A DNA stretch of 64,000 bases from Balneolaceae bacterium UBA3186. GTDB taxonomy: Bacteria; Bacteroidota; Rhodothermia; Balneolales; Balneolaceae. Both the position numbers and the translations under genes were made by a program. Positions 43,301 through 52,468 of this stretch are shown here, one piece after another. Under the pieces are notes generated by a model, which worked only from the letters and a program-made list of their open reading frames with translations, was not told the origin of the DNA and made no database searches. The DNA lies in NCBI GenBank assembly GCA_002364085.1, contig DEXK01000011.1, positions 453,863 to 517,862 on the forward strand. Direction: 5' to 3'. Numbering within the stretch: the stretch's first letter is position 1; each line of letters starts with the position of its first letter.

Positions 43301-45050
43301 TACAGGACAAACGGTATTATTTAACAGTTCACAAAGTTTTGATCCGGATGGAGACCCTTTCAGTGTAAACTGGAATTTTGGAAACGGAGCTTCGTCTGAC
43401 CAGGCTAATCCTTCTTATGTGTACGAAAAACCGGGTATCTATGAAGCCAAACTTACTCTAAATGATGGTTTTACCGACGAGCAAACTGTAGCTACTATTC
43501 CTGTAATTATTGAAGGCTCACCTGTGGCTAAGCTAAACTTGTCTGATACGACTATTTGTGTGAACAACAGAGTTCGTTTTGATGGTTCATCTAGTACTGA
43601 TCCTTCTGGTTCTCTCCCTTCTTTTAGTTGGGATATGGGTGATGGAATGTCTAAACCGGGCGCCGTGATCGATCATTTGTTTACTGTTCCGGGAGTGTAT
43701 ACTGTTACACTAACCGTAGAAGGATCCGGATCTGGACGTTGCAGCAACATAAGTCAAGCAACAGCTACAGTAACAGTTGTTGAAGGCCCTGAAGCAGTAT
43801 TTGAACTTCCTGAATATACAGTTCCAGGACAAGCAGTGACTCTAGACGGAACAAATTCTACAGCTGAAGGTGGCTTCAAATCTGCACGATGGGTAATTGA
43901 CTCAGAAAATGGTCAGGAAGTTGTTGAAGGGCTAACATCCAGTTACACCTTTAATGAACCCGGAGAATATTTAGTAAGTCTGGAACTAGCCACCAATTCT
44001 GAAACAAATTGTAATACCGTTAGCTTAACGAAGAGCATTAAAGTGAATGCAAAACCGGTTATAACCTGGAATTTACCTGCAAATATAGCCGCAGGAACTG
44101 ATCTGAAACTAGACGGTTTAAGTTCCAAAGATCCTGATGGGTACATCAAATCTTATAAATGGTATCTGGATGGAGAACTGATCAGTGAAAATGGTGCTGA
44201 AATTATTAAAGCTATTCAGCCGGGCGAGCATACCGTTAAGTTGGAAATTGCTGATAATACCACTGCTGTAAATAATACTTCATCGATGGAAAAATCATTT
44301 TTTGCGAACAGTAAACCATCACCGGTTATTATTGCTCCTGAATCAGTATTTCTAAATCAAACAGTTAGTTACAGATCTGCTTCCACAACAGACAGAGATC
44401 AGGATGTTCTAACATCAACATGGAAGCTGGATGGAAATATAATTGCAAGCCCTACTTTTGAGGTTACAAATCAAAATGGGCATAAGCTGGTACTCATACA
44501 AAACGATAACAGAGGTCTTTCTAATTCTGTTGACAGTGCTGTAATTCGCGTAACTCCAAAGCAATTTCCTACTGCATCACCTGATTTACCTAAATTGATA
44601 GCGGTTGGTGGAGCAATTACTTTAGCTGATATTAGAATGGGCAATCCATGGAGATTCAAAAACCAGGGACGATTCGAACTTACATGGTCGGCCACAACTT
44701 CCGGAACCCGACCTTTGACATTATCTTATGTTTTGGATGGAACTGAACTTGTTTCTCAGGAATTCTCAGTACAGGTTATTCCTCGACTCAACTTTACTGA
44801 AACTCCTGAAACCAAAACAGTAGATTGGAACCCTGCAAATCCTTCTTTAATACTTAAGGCACCTTCTGTTAACCGCGAAGACTCCGACGTTATCTACACT
44901 TGGAAACAAAGAGGTAACACCATTGGAACTGGTAAACAAATTGGAGTTCAATTGGTTAAAGGAGAAAATAGATTTACCGTTCAGGTTGCAGACCAAAGGG
45001 TTGCAAGATCGAGCCCAATAAGCATAGATGTAGTAATTATTGCGGAATAG
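40332..45050 (+). CDS. Giant PKD-repeat exported protein
   Basis: A 1572-residue exported protein with signal LTLVLTFLLISLPVFAQ. After an N-terminal domain of about 270 residues, about 12 PKD-type domains run to about residue 1400. Each shows a version of SSDPDG...FTWDFGDG...YTKTGEYRVTLQVNDG; good examples are SSDPESTLNTFTWDFGDG, SFDPDGDPFSVNWNFGNG and SSTDPSGSLPSFSWDMGDG. A final region of about 170 residues closes with ISIDVVIIAE. No T9SS tail is present, so it should be periplasmic or use another route. It is the last gene of the kinase-FecR-PKD unit. A surface or periplasmic stalk role is inferred. Confidence 0.85.
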   Translation: MIKRLTLVLTFLLISLPVFAQEVYLSISGKSSSIISGDSRHQYDIWIKPVETAQNGKIEIFDAGLGGSVDIVTQNGANTSTSFSLYSFDDLYSIENGSLISKGSTANTITQLTTQNEERFKNRWVALSDVNNANENGYIIRVTSDNGDDVNSFNFRVTSPEGQVLTGRNWKLIGIDLSIGLFNSQRESLFQLKPYFLNGSSDSPRLVASGQEDSRVRKMDSFGEVFELSRSGIPASKYGMQNNWGLTITGSSERINTLTVYGFNSPVLWLLEPFVSDNNRKPNLAINEIPTQQCVEKSFELAGNDFSSTEISNSRWILDNQQVASGKTPTISSDTPGEINYTVLVPNQRSLFPEYWTYTKAVFINSPPVARISVPKRVISPTETILLGGSNSYDIEGKPLTYQWFVNGSPRSNGASFRFSSTISGTYNVTLRVSDGGSNPSCAIDERQVQIRVNTQPYAELSVPSLIGTNESIQATVSKQTDADNDSLTFSWRGEGITGSANGKTVTINHTNPGTYTLVLTLNDGTGSSNGLYSISKRYEVNAPPVPTFSLREKAAPGERLTFDATTSSGSNNTALSYKWFVNDNLIASEAVTDFQFSDPGVYRVKLVVDDGRGVSNSVQELVKTVRINTPPLPVITAAKVTSNSKVTFSAEQSSDPESTLNTFTWDFGDGNTGSGPRVQHTYTKTGEYRVTLQVNDGEGLPNSSRTTEHILLINEYPTADFTAPVVVAPGEEFTLDGSASSDSDGLITSYEWYNEGELIGTGSRITTSLSKTGNANISLKVKDDSGYELAEGIKTKRIRVNTPPTAVWVSDVDYIAPNKGIRFSGAESFDLDGSISRYIWEFSDGVTLRGRVIQRTFRESGTKSFTLTVIDNDNLSNSSSSISGELKVNHQPLIVTETVLRSNSLSVKLDATSSYDLDNNPLKFEWTLPDGTKRNESSFSWQANEPGVHFIGLTVDDGLGLENSVAKESIRVLINRPVKAVVASQIASCTGQTVLFNSSQSFDPDGDPFSVNWNFGNGASSDQANPSYVYEKPGIYEAKLTLNDGFTDEQTVATIPVIIEGSPVAKLNLSDTTICVNNRVRFDGSSSTDPSGSLPSFSWDMGDGMSKPGAVIDHLFTVPGVYTVTLTVEGSGSGRCSNISQATATVTVVEGPEAVFELPEYTVPGQAVTLDGTNSTAEGGFKSARWVIDSENGQEVVEGLTSSYTFNEPGEYLVSLELATNSETNCNTVSLTKSIKVNAKPVITWNLPANIAAGTDLKLDGLSSKDPDGYIKSYKWYLDGELISENGAEIIKAIQPGEHTVKLEIADNTTAVNNTSSMEKSFFANSKPSPVIIAPESVFLNQTVSYRSASTTDRDQDVLTSTWKLDGNIIASPTFEVTNQNGHKLVLIQNDNRGLSNSVDSAVIRVTPKQFPTASPDLPKLIAVGGAITLADIRMGNPWRFKNQGRFELTWSATTSGTRPLTLSYVLDGTELVSQEFSVQVIPRLNFTETPETKTVDWNPANPSLILKAPSVNREDSDVIYTWKQRGNTIGTGKQIGVQLVKGENRFTVQVADQRVARSSPISIDVVIIAE

Positions 45051-45137
45051 GAATTGACCCGAACTATCTCCCAACCTTTCATTTCAAACAAAAACACAGT
45101 AGTTTAGTTTGTTAATTAATTACAAAAAAATGCTCTT

Positions 45138-46496
45138 TTGAAGATCATAATAATTGGTGCCGGAGAAATAGGTTATGACCTCGCAAGTGTACTCTCCAAA
45201 GAGAAACACGATGTAATAATTCTAGACCGTGACAAAGAATCCCTATCCAAAGCTTCTGAAACTCTGGATGTACTCTGTAAAGAAGGAAACGCTACATCAG
45301 CTAATGATCTTAATAAAGCTGGTGTTTCTGAAGCCGATATTGTGATCTCCGTTACCAGTGTGGATGAAGTAAATATGATCGCATCCATGATCAGTAAAAA
45401 ACTGGGTGCAAAAATGGTCATCGCCAGAGTCCGAAATGATGAATTTTCACACAAAGACTCCCCTTTAAAAGCTACCGATCTGGGAATTGATGTAATGATC
45501 AACCCCGAATTGAGTGCTGCTCAGGAAATTGCACAACTGCTAAAAAGATCAGCTGCAAGTGATGTGATCAATTTAGCGGATGATTTAATTCAACTTGTTG
45601 GAATTCGATTAGATAGAAACGCACCACTAATCGGAAAAACATTGATCGAATATGCTTCTGAAAATAAAGATATCACCTTCCGTGTAGTAGCTATTGCACG
45701 TCGTGGACGCACTTTAATGCCTCGCGGCCCCATGAAACTCCAAACTTTTGATCAGGTTTTTATTCTGGCAAAAACGGAAGACATACCCGCTATCATAGCA
45801 ACTACCGGTAAATCTGAAACGGATCTGAACCGAATTATGATAGCCGGCGGTACAGGGATCGGTACAACCATAGCGCGTATCTTATGTGGAGATGAAAAGA
45901 AAGACTGGTCGGTAAAACTCATTGAACCAAATTATGAACGTGCCGAAGAACTTGCGATCGAATTAAAGAATGCGATGATCCTGAATGGAAATCCAACGGA
46001 TCCGGATCTGTTAGCGTCTGAGGGAATTACGGATATGGATGCATTTATTGCCGTAACCGATGATGAGGAATCCAATATTATTTCCTGTTTGATGGCGAAG
46101 CATTTAGATGTAAAAAAGACAGTAGCGTTGGTTTCAAAACCTGATTTTATTCCTCTTTCCCAAACTATTGGATTGGACGCCGTAGTTAACAAAAAAGTGG
46201 CTGCTTCAAACGAAATTCACCGTTATGTGCGAAAAGGTCATGTTATTTCAGTAACAGAGCTTCGAGGGATAAAAGCCGAAGTAATCGAATTATTGGTTTC
46301 TGAAAAATCGAAAGTAGTCGAAAAGCAAATTCAAAAACTCAAACTCCCAGATGGATGCATCGTTGGTGGAGTACTTTGCGATGGATCAGTTGAAATTGCT
46401 ACCGGTAAAACAGTTATTAAGGCGGATGACCGCGTGATGGTATTCTGCTTGCCTGAAGCCATAGATAAAGTAACCAAGCTCTTCAGCAATGCCTAG
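45138..46496 (+). CDS. trkA: Trk system potassium uptake regulator TrkA
   Basis: A 452-residue peripheral membrane protein that gates the TrkH channel by binding NAD(H). Two tandem RCK halves are visible: KIIIIGAGEIGYDLASVL at the start and RIMIAGGTGIGTTIARIL near 234, each followed by a TrkA-C stretch (LVGIRLDRNAPLIGKTL; AEVIELLVSEKSKVVEK). The start codon is TTG at 45138, which gives the family-typical MKIIIIGAGEIG. The 3' end overlaps trkH by 8 bp. Confidence 0.93.
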   Translation: MKIIIIGAGEIGYDLASVLSKEKHDVIILDRDKESLSKASETLDVLCKEGNATSANDLNKAGVSEADIVISVTSVDEVNMIASMISKKLGAKMVIARVRNDEFSHKDSPLKATDLGIDVMINPELSAAQEIAQLLKRSAASDVINLADDLIQLVGIRLDRNAPLIGKTLIEYASENKDITFRVVAIARRGRTLMPRGPMKLQTFDQVFILAKTEDIPAIIATTGKSETDLNRIMIAGGTGIGTTIARILCGDEKKDWSVKLIEPNYERAEELAIELKNAMILNGNPTDPDLLASEGITDMDAFIAVTDDEESNIISCLMAKHLDVKKTVALVSKPDFIPLSQTIGLDAVVNKKVAASNEIHRYVRKGHVISVTELRGIKAEVIELLVSEKSKVVEKQIQKLKLPDGCIVGGVLCDGSVEIATGKTVIKADDRVMVFCLPEAIDKVTKLFSNA

Positions 46497-48009
46497 AAGC
46501 AAAAGTGTAATAAGCGCTTTTAATCGTCCTACCATAGATTTTTTGGTTGTATTGGGAATATTAGGAGCTTTCATTTTTTTCATGGGATTTGCTCTCCTCT
46601 TACCTGCAGGAATTGATCTTATATACGGACAAGATACCTGGCATACCTTTCTGATTTCAGCCGGGATCTCATTTGGGCTTGGTGGAGCTCTTTGGTATTT
46701 CTTTAAACCAAAAGAAGAATTAAGAATCCGAGAGGGTTTTTTAGTCGTCAGTTTAACATGGCTTGTTCTTTCATTGGTAGGTGCTCTTCCATTTACTATT
46801 TCAGGAATTCTACCTAATTATACCGATGCCGTTTTTGAAACCATGAGCGGTTTATCTACCACGGGTTCAACCATTATGGGTGGAACTACCAGTACAGGAA
46901 TTGTTAACCCTGCTATCGAAGACCTCCCAAAAAGCTTTCTATTCTGGCGATCACTAGCTCATTGGTTGGGCGGAATGGGAATCATAGTTCTTTCTTTGGC
47001 GATTCTACCCCTTTTGGGAATTGGTGGAATGCAGCTTTTTCAGGCAGAATCGCCCGGACCTACTGCCGATAAATTAACTCCACGAGTTCAGGAAACTGCA
47101 AAATTACTTTGGGTAGTGTATGTAGCTTTTACCGGAGCGGAGTTTTTACTATTGTGGCTTCATCCTTCCATGGATTGGTTCGAAGCGATCAATCATGCAT
47201 TTGCAACCCTCGCTACAGGAGGTTTTTCCACTAAAAATACCAGTGTTGCAGCGTTCGATTCTGCCTACATTGATACCATCATTACCATATTTATGTTTTT
47301 GGCAGGAATTAACTTTGCCATGCACTTTCGTTTGCTGCGCGGTGAATTCCAACCATTTTTTGCAAACCGGGAAACTAGATTCTATACCCTCATTACCATG
47401 ATCGGAATTCTCGGAATTTCTTTTTCTCTCTGGCATTTTGATGGATACACTATTCTTGAAGCTATTCGATCAGGAGCATTTCAGGCGGTAGCTATTATTA
47501 CCACTACAGGATTTGGAACCGACGATTATGAACTCTGGTATTCTTTCGGAGCTTTTTTACTGCTTCTGTTTTTCTTTACCGGAGGTAGTGCGGGCTCTAC
47601 CGGTGGCGGAATCAAAATGATCCGTTGGATGATCTTGATCCGCAATACAGGGCGCGAGATCAAACAGATCATTCACCCAAAAGCCATTCTTCCTGTCCGA
47701 ATTGGAGATCAGGCCATCAATCAGAATATTCAACGAACCGTACTGAGTTTCTTCATCCTGTATATGTTCATATTTGGTTTGGGAGCTTTTATCATTTCTT
47801 TATTTGGGTACGATATCATGTCCTCGGCCGGAGCAAGTATAGCCGCACTTGGAAACATTGGTCCCGGTTGGGGTGAATTCGGTCCCACCGACAGCTTTGC
47901 TAAAATGCCTTATCTCGGAAAATGGGTAATGATCATGCTGATGATGATCGGTCGACTTGAGATCTTTACCGTTCTGATCATCTTCTCTCCTGCTTTTTGG
48001 AAGCAGTGA
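46489..48009 (+). CDS. trkH: TrkH family potassium uptake protein
   Basis: A 506-residue inner-membrane potassium channel-like subunit with four repeated membrane-pore-membrane units. Selectivity-filter-like stretches are SGLSTTGSTIMG, FATLATGGFSTKN, IITTTGFGTDDY and AALGNIGPGWGE. The loop FTGGSAGSTGGGIKMIR is diagnostic. It shares an operon with trkA and overlaps it by 8 bp, so the pair is made in fixed ratio. Confidence 0.94.
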   Translation: MPRSKSVISAFNRPTIDFLVVLGILGAFIFFMGFALLLPAGIDLIYGQDTWHTFLISAGISFGLGGALWYFFKPKEELRIREGFLVVSLTWLVLSLVGALPFTISGILPNYTDAVFETMSGLSTTGSTIMGGTTSTGIVNPAIEDLPKSFLFWRSLAHWLGGMGIIVLSLAILPLLGIGGMQLFQAESPGPTADKLTPRVQETAKLLWVVYVAFTGAEFLLLWLHPSMDWFEAINHAFATLATGGFSTKNTSVAAFDSAYIDTIITIFMFLAGINFAMHFRLLRGEFQPFFANRETRFYTLITMIGILGISFSLWHFDGYTILEAIRSGAFQAVAIITTTGFGTDDYELWYSFGAFLLLLFFFTGGSAGSTGGGIKMIRWMILIRNTGREIKQIIHPKAILPVRIGDQAINQNIQRTVLSFFILYMFIFGLGAFIISLFGYDIMSSAGASIAALGNIGPGWGEFGPTDSFAKMPYLGKWVMIMLMMIGRLEIFTVLIIFSPAFWKQ

Positions 48010-48098
48010 TATTCTTGAGCAATATCTTTTGTTATTCTCTTTAAATTATTCATCTTAGCATGAAATTTTAAAAGCAATAAATGTAAATTATCTGGCTA

Positions 48099-50834
48099 AT
48101 GGCTTTAAGTTGGAATGAAATAAAAGATCGGGCTCTAAAATTCACAAAAGAATGGGAAGGTGAAAGTCGTGAAAGAGCGGAAAAAGACACCTTTTGGAAT
48201 GACTTCTTTCATGTTTTTGGTATTAGCCGCAGAAGACTAGCTACGTTCGAAGAACCTGTTAAAAAACTTAATGACCACCAGGGTTTTATTGATCTTTTCT
48301 GGAAAGGAACACTCTTAGTAGAACACAAATCCAGAGGTAAAGACCTTGATGCCGCCTTTGAACAAGCCACAGACTATTTTTATGGCATAAAAGAACATGA
48401 CCTTCCTAAATATGTTCTGGTATCAGATTTTGAGAACTTTCGATTATATGATCTGGATGAGAAAATAGAGCACGAGTTTAAACTCAAAGATTTCCATAAA
48501 AATATAAAGCTATTCGGTTTTATAGCGGGTTATCAAAAGCGAAGCTTTAAAGACGAAGACCCTGTCAATATAAAAGCTGCCGAGCTGATGGGTAAATTCC
48601 ATGACCAACTCGAAGAAAGCGGTTATAAAGGTCACCCACTGGAAGTATTCTTAGTTCGTTTACTCTTCTGCTTATTTGCCGATGACACCGGAATATTTGA
48701 AAAAGATACCTTCAAAGAACTTATTGAAGTTAAAACTTCAGAAGATGGCAGTAATCTCGGAGGCCTACTCGCCCAATTCTTCCAAGTGTTAAATACACCC
48801 GTTAAAAAACGCCAAAACAATTTAGATGAACATTTGCAGGCTTTTCCTTATGTGAATGGAAAACTGTTTGAAGAATCGTTACCTATTGCGGCTTTCGATT
48901 CCCGAATGCGCGAGATTTTATTAGAATGCAGTGCCTTAGATTGGGGAAAGATCTCTCCTGCTATTTTTGGAAGTATGTTCCAAAGTGTGATGAATCCTGA
49001 AGAGCGCCGAAATTTGGGAGCACATTATACTTCAGAGAAAAATATTTTAAAGCTGATAAAACCTCTTTTCTTGGATGAACTTCAGGAAGAGTTCGAAAAG
49101 ATCAAAACCAACAAAAAACAGCTTAAAGAATTCCATAAAAAACTGGGAGAGCTTAAATTCCTTGATCCCGCTTGTGGCTGTGGAAATTTCCTGATCATTA
49201 CTTACCGTGAATTGAGATTACTGGAATTGGAAGTGCTGAAAAAGCTGCACGGTAAACAACAGATCATTGATATTGAAGCCATTTTAAATGTAGATGTAGA
49301 TCAATTTTTTGGTATTGAATACGATGAATTCCCCGCACGAATTGCAGAAGTTGCACTTTGGCTGATGGATCACCAAATGAACTTGGTCATTTCTGAAGCG
49401 TTTGGGTTGTATTACGCGCGTTTACCTTTAAAAAAATCTGCCACTATTGTTCATGGAAATGCTTTACGTACCGATTGGGAAGATGTAGTTCCAAAAAAGG
49501 AACTGAACTATATTTTGGGGAATCCTCCTTTTGTCGGTCATCAATGGCGTACTAAAGAACAAATGAAAGACATGGATTTAGTTTTCGGAAAAAACAGCAA
49601 AACTAAACGATTAGATTATGTTACAGCATGGTTTTACAAGTCGGCTCTTTTTATTCAAGGAACAGATATTAAAACAGCTTTGGTTTCTACAAATTCCATT
49701 GTGCAAGGTGAGCAAGTTGTAATTTTATGGAAGAAACTTCTTGAAGAGTTTGAAATGATCATCCATTTTGGACATCAAACTTTTAAATGGACTAATGAAG
49801 CCAAAGGAAAAGCTGCAGTCCATGTAGTTATCGTCGGGTTTGCCCAAACCGTTCCAAACCAAAAAGAATTATATGAATATGAAAATATTAATGGAGAAGC
49901 TCATGTTCGTTCTGTTTCGAATATAAATGGATACTTAACTTCTGGTGAGAATATCTATATCGCTTCAAGAGGTAAACCAGCACACCATTTTCCAAATTTG
50001 TTTAAAGGAAGCCAACCAACGGATGGAGGATATTTAACTTTAAGTCCAGAGGAAAAAGAAATATTAATTAAAGAGAATCCCGAATCAAAAGCTTGGATAA
50101 AGGAGTTTATAGGTGGAGCAGAGTTTCTAAAAAATAAGAAGAGATATTGTTTGTGGCTTAAGAATTGTCCGCCTAATTCATTGAAGAAAATGCCTTTAGT
50201 ATTGGAAAGACTAAAAAAAGTCACTGAATCTAGACTTAAAAGTCCAACAAAAAGTGTAAATGATTTTGCTAAGTTCCCTTCTCTTTTTACACAAGATAGA
50301 CAGCCTGATAGCGATTATTTGTGCTTACCTGAAGTATCGTCAGAAAACAGAGAATATGTCCCAGTGGGATTTCTATCTTCGGAAGTTATATGTAGTAATA
50401 AATTGCAGATTATCCCTAATGCTAGCATTTATATGTTTGGAATGTTGATGAGCAAAATGCATAATATTTGGACAGTATATGTTTCAGGAAAACTTGAAAG
50501 CAGAATTTCATATTCACCAGCAGTCTACAACAACTACCCCTGGCCTAAAGACCCGAGTGATAAAAACAAAAAATTGGTAGAAACGAAGGCACAAAAAGTG
50601 TTGGATGTGCGGGAAGAATTTCCGGATAGCAGTCTAGCCGATCTGTACGATCCATTAACTATGCCTCCCAAATTGGTAAAAGCACATCAGGAACTCGACA
50701 AAGCCGTAGATTTGTGTTACCGCCCACAACCTTTCACCACTGAAACCAATCGCATTGAGTTTTTATTCGAGCTTTATAATGAGTACACCAGTCCGTTGTT
50801 TAAAAAAGAGAAGAAATCGAAAAAAAAGAAGTAA
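48099..50834 (+). CDS. MmeI-like type IIL (IIG) restriction-modification enzyme
   Basis: A 911-residue single-chain restriction-modification protein. The N-terminal nuclease has the D-x9-ExK site: D65 in FIDLFWKG, then E75 and K77 in LVEHKSRG. A helical spacer (LLFCLFADDTGIFE) follows. The methyltransferase has FGSMFQSVMNPEERRNLGAHYTSE-type entry (written in part), motif I FLDPACGCGNFL with D356, and catalytic NPPF at N475. The target-recognition region is about 600-820 (for example RYCLWLKNCPPNS and SDYLCLPEVSSENREYVPV), and a helical C-terminal domain ends in a Lys-rich tail. Such enzymes methylate one strand and cut about 20 bp away. No separate specificity or helper gene is present. Confidence 0.9.
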   Translation: MALSWNEIKDRALKFTKEWEGESRERAEKDTFWNDFFHVFGISRRRLATFEEPVKKLNDHQGFIDLFWKGTLLVEHKSRGKDLDAAFEQATDYFYGIKEHDLPKYVLVSDFENFRLYDLDEKIEHEFKLKDFHKNIKLFGFIAGYQKRSFKDEDPVNIKAAELMGKFHDQLEESGYKGHPLEVFLVRLLFCLFADDTGIFEKDTFKELIEVKTSEDGSNLGGLLAQFFQVLNTPVKKRQNNLDEHLQAFPYVNGKLFEESLPIAAFDSRMREILLECSALDWGKISPAIFGSMFQSVMNPEERRNLGAHYTSEKNILKLIKPLFLDELQEEFEKIKTNKKQLKEFHKKLGELKFLDPACGCGNFLIITYRELRLLELEVLKKLHGKQQIIDIEAILNVDVDQFFGIEYDEFPARIAEVALWLMDHQMNLVISEAFGLYYARLPLKKSATIVHGNALRTDWEDVVPKKELNYILGNPPFVGHQWRTKEQMKDMDLVFGKNSKTKRLDYVTAWFYKSALFIQGTDIKTALVSTNSIVQGEQVVILWKKLLEEFEMIIHFGHQTFKWTNEAKGKAAVHVVIVGFAQTVPNQKELYEYENINGEAHVRSVSNINGYLTSGENIYIASRGKPAHHFPNLFKGSQPTDGGYLTLSPEEKEILIKENPESKAWIKEFIGGAEFLKNKKRYCLWLKNCPPNSLKKMPLVLERLKKVTESRLKSPTKSVNDFAKFPSLFTQDRQPDSDYLCLPEVSSENREYVPVGFLSSEVICSNKLQIIPNASIYMFGMLMSKMHNIWTVYVSGKLESRISYSPAVYNNYPWPKDPSDKNKKLVETKAQKVLDVREEFPDSSLADLYDPLTMPPKLVKAHQELDKAVDLCYRPQPFTTETNRIEFLFELYNEYTSPLFKKEKKSKKKK

Positions 50835-51176
50835 CGGTACTGTAAACCTTCACCTCTTTTCCAAGCTCCTGCTTGGGAAAACACATAGGAGCTCCTGCTC
50901 CAAATACTACTTTATAAGAATCACACAAAGAAAGAGAGATCACTCCGATATCACTCATTAATGAGATTTTTGAATCTATCTACTCTAAGCTCGATTCATT
51001 ATCGGTCAACAGCTCCAAGCCATCTAGACTTCTTTGTACTAGAAACGCCTTCCACCCTTCTTCTTCAATCTGCCAAGCTGACTTCAGAGGTTGCGAAGCA
51101 ACTCATCCCGCCCCTTACTATATTAAACCAACTGAACATAGCCCGACACTTTAGGCACAATTTTAGCGTAAATTAA
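50835..51176. other. Gene-free stretch with palindromic repeats
   Basis: These 342 bases after the restriction-modification gene hold a hairpin and palindrome (50857-50896) and a GTTGC-GAA-GCAAC hairpin near 51090-51106. The open frames here lack coding character. It appears to be intergenic debris with dispersed-type repeats and the promoter for the methyltransferase gene. Confidence 0.55.
50857..50896. repeat. Hairpin TTTTCCAAGC/GCTTGGGAAAA plus palindrome AGGAGCTCCT
   Basis: A 10-bp stem with one bulged base around TCCT, followed by a perfect 10-bp palindrome. It may end transcription of the restriction gene; the layout is also typical of dispersed palindromic elements. Confidence 0.6.
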
Positions 51177-51998
51177 ATGAACAAAAAGTTAGCATTAAAA
51201 GTACTGTTTAATAATCCTATAGAAGTGATCAAGGAAGGAATAAGAGTACGTGAACAAGCTTATTTTAAAAAAAAGCTTATTTCTGAACACAATACCGAAC
51301 AATTACCAACTATTGATATCTTAGATCTTTTTCCAGATTTAAACGAAGAAATAGATTCTTATAGTTTTTTAATAGGTACTTCTCTTATTACTGATCTTGT
51401 TTTGTTAAAATCATTAGCCCAAAAATACGATGAATGTGCTTATCTGGAAATAGGCAGCTGGAGAGGCGAGAGTTTAGTGAATGTTTCTAATGTTACAAAA
51501 GATTGTACTTCACTTACACTATCACCTGATGAAATGAGAACATTAAATTTCAAAGAAGATTTTATCAAAGTTCATGGGGTATTCTCTGACCACATAGATA
51601 CCATCAATAGAATTGGAGCAAATTCACATACTTATGATTTTAATCAACTCAACAAAAAGTTTGATCTCATATTTGTAGATGGAGATCATTCCTATAAAGG
51701 AGTGCTGAATGACACTTTAAAAGTTTTTCCATTACGAAAGAACGACCAATCTATCATCGTTTGGCATGACTATGGCTTTAACACAGAAAATACCCGATAC
51801 AGCACTCTGAAAGGAATTTTAGATGGAATTCCTAAAGAAAAACATAAAAATCTATACCATGTGTCCAACACTATGTGTGCCGTCTATATTGAGAATCTAG
51901 ATCTTCCTACACAGTTCACCAAGTTCCCAAGCTTTCCGAACAAGAAATTTTCGATCACTTTAAAAGGAAAAAAAATAATATCGCCTAACAAAAGCTAA
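51177..51998 (+). CDS. Class I SAM-dependent methyltransferase (Methyltransf_24 type)
   Basis: A 273-residue soluble protein. Motif I is YLEIGSWRGESLVNVS, and the characteristic acidic strand reads FDLIFVDGDHSYKGVLNDT followed by IIVWHDYGF, as in Methyltransf_24 proteins that modify sugars or other small molecules. The N-terminal 60 residues are basic and helical. The substrate is unknown. It begins a run of accessory-looking genes and is 15 bp before the MORN gene. Confidence 0.8.
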   Translation: MNKKLALKVLFNNPIEVIKEGIRVREQAYFKKKLISEHNTEQLPTIDILDLFPDLNEEIDSYSFLIGTSLITDLVLLKSLAQKYDECAYLEIGSWRGESLVNVSNVTKDCTSLTLSPDEMRTLNFKEDFIKVHGVFSDHIDTINRIGANSHTYDFNQLNKKFDLIFVDGDHSYKGVLNDTLKVFPLRKNDQSIIVWHDYGFNTENTRYSTLKGILDGIPKEKHKNLYHVSNTMCAVYIENLDLPTQFTKFPSFPNKKFSITLKGKKIISPNKS

Positions 51999-52013
51999 AC
52001 TATAAGAAACCCG

Positions 52014-52409
52014 ATGAAAGACATTCCCGGAATCGATGAACAAGGCAAACCTAAGAATGGCCCCTTTCAGACGTTCTTCAAGAACGGGCTTATCTCTTGT
52101 CGTGGTGAATTCGAGAACGGAAAAAAGTCAGGAAAATGGACCTACTTTCTCAACAATGGTCAGATGCAATCATCCGGTAGTTTTAAAGAAGGAAAAATTG
52201 TAGGTCAGTGGAAATGGTTTTTCAAAAATGGTAAGCCTAGGGCAATGGGCGGTTTCGATGATGAAGAGAAGAAGCACGGTGAATGGAAACGATTCCATAC
52301 CAATGGACTACTCTGGGATCAAGGGTGCTTTGAGCACGGCAAAAAAACGGGTACCTGGACTGTTTACAATGAAGCAGGCGAACTCGTAAAAACCCAAAAT
52401 TTCAAGTAG
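52014..52409 (+). CDS. MORN_2 repeat protein (YwqK-like)
   Basis: A 131-residue soluble protein made almost wholly of about five MORN_2 units of 22-23 residues: GPFQTFFKNGLISCRGEFENG, KSGKWTYFLNNGQMQSSG, VGQWKWFFKNGKPRAMGGF, HGEWKRFHTNGLLWDQG and KTGTWTVYNEAGELVKT. The repeat binds lipid or protein partners; some members (YwqK) are described as antitoxins, but no toxin is adjacent here. Co-directional with the methyltransferase 15 bp upstream. Confidence 0.82.
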   Translation: MKDIPGIDEQGKPKNGPFQTFFKNGLISCRGEFENGKKSGKWTYFLNNGQMQSSGSFKEGKIVGQWKWFFKNGKPRAMGGFDDEEKKHGEWKRFHTNGLLWDQGCFEHGKKTGTWTVYNEAGELVKTQNFK

Positions 52410-52468
52410 TGAAAGCTTACAAACAAATTAATTTCACAGCTTTCCAAAATTAGGAGAAGAGCCCCCAA

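Noticed and set aside
48099..50834. BREX-type PglX methyltransferase
   Set aside because: The N-terminal D-ExK nuclease and MmeI-like layout fit a type IIL enzyme, and no BREX genes are present.
50961..51176. 71-codon open frame between the restriction-modification gene and the methyltransferase
   Set aside because: It spans hairpin-bearing spacer, its protein lacks coding character, and it abuts the next ATG without a plausible role.
52014..52409. Toxin-antitoxin system based on the YwqK-type MORN protein
   Set aside because: No toxin-like gene is adjacent. The neighbours are a methyltransferase and a TIKI-like lipoprotein.
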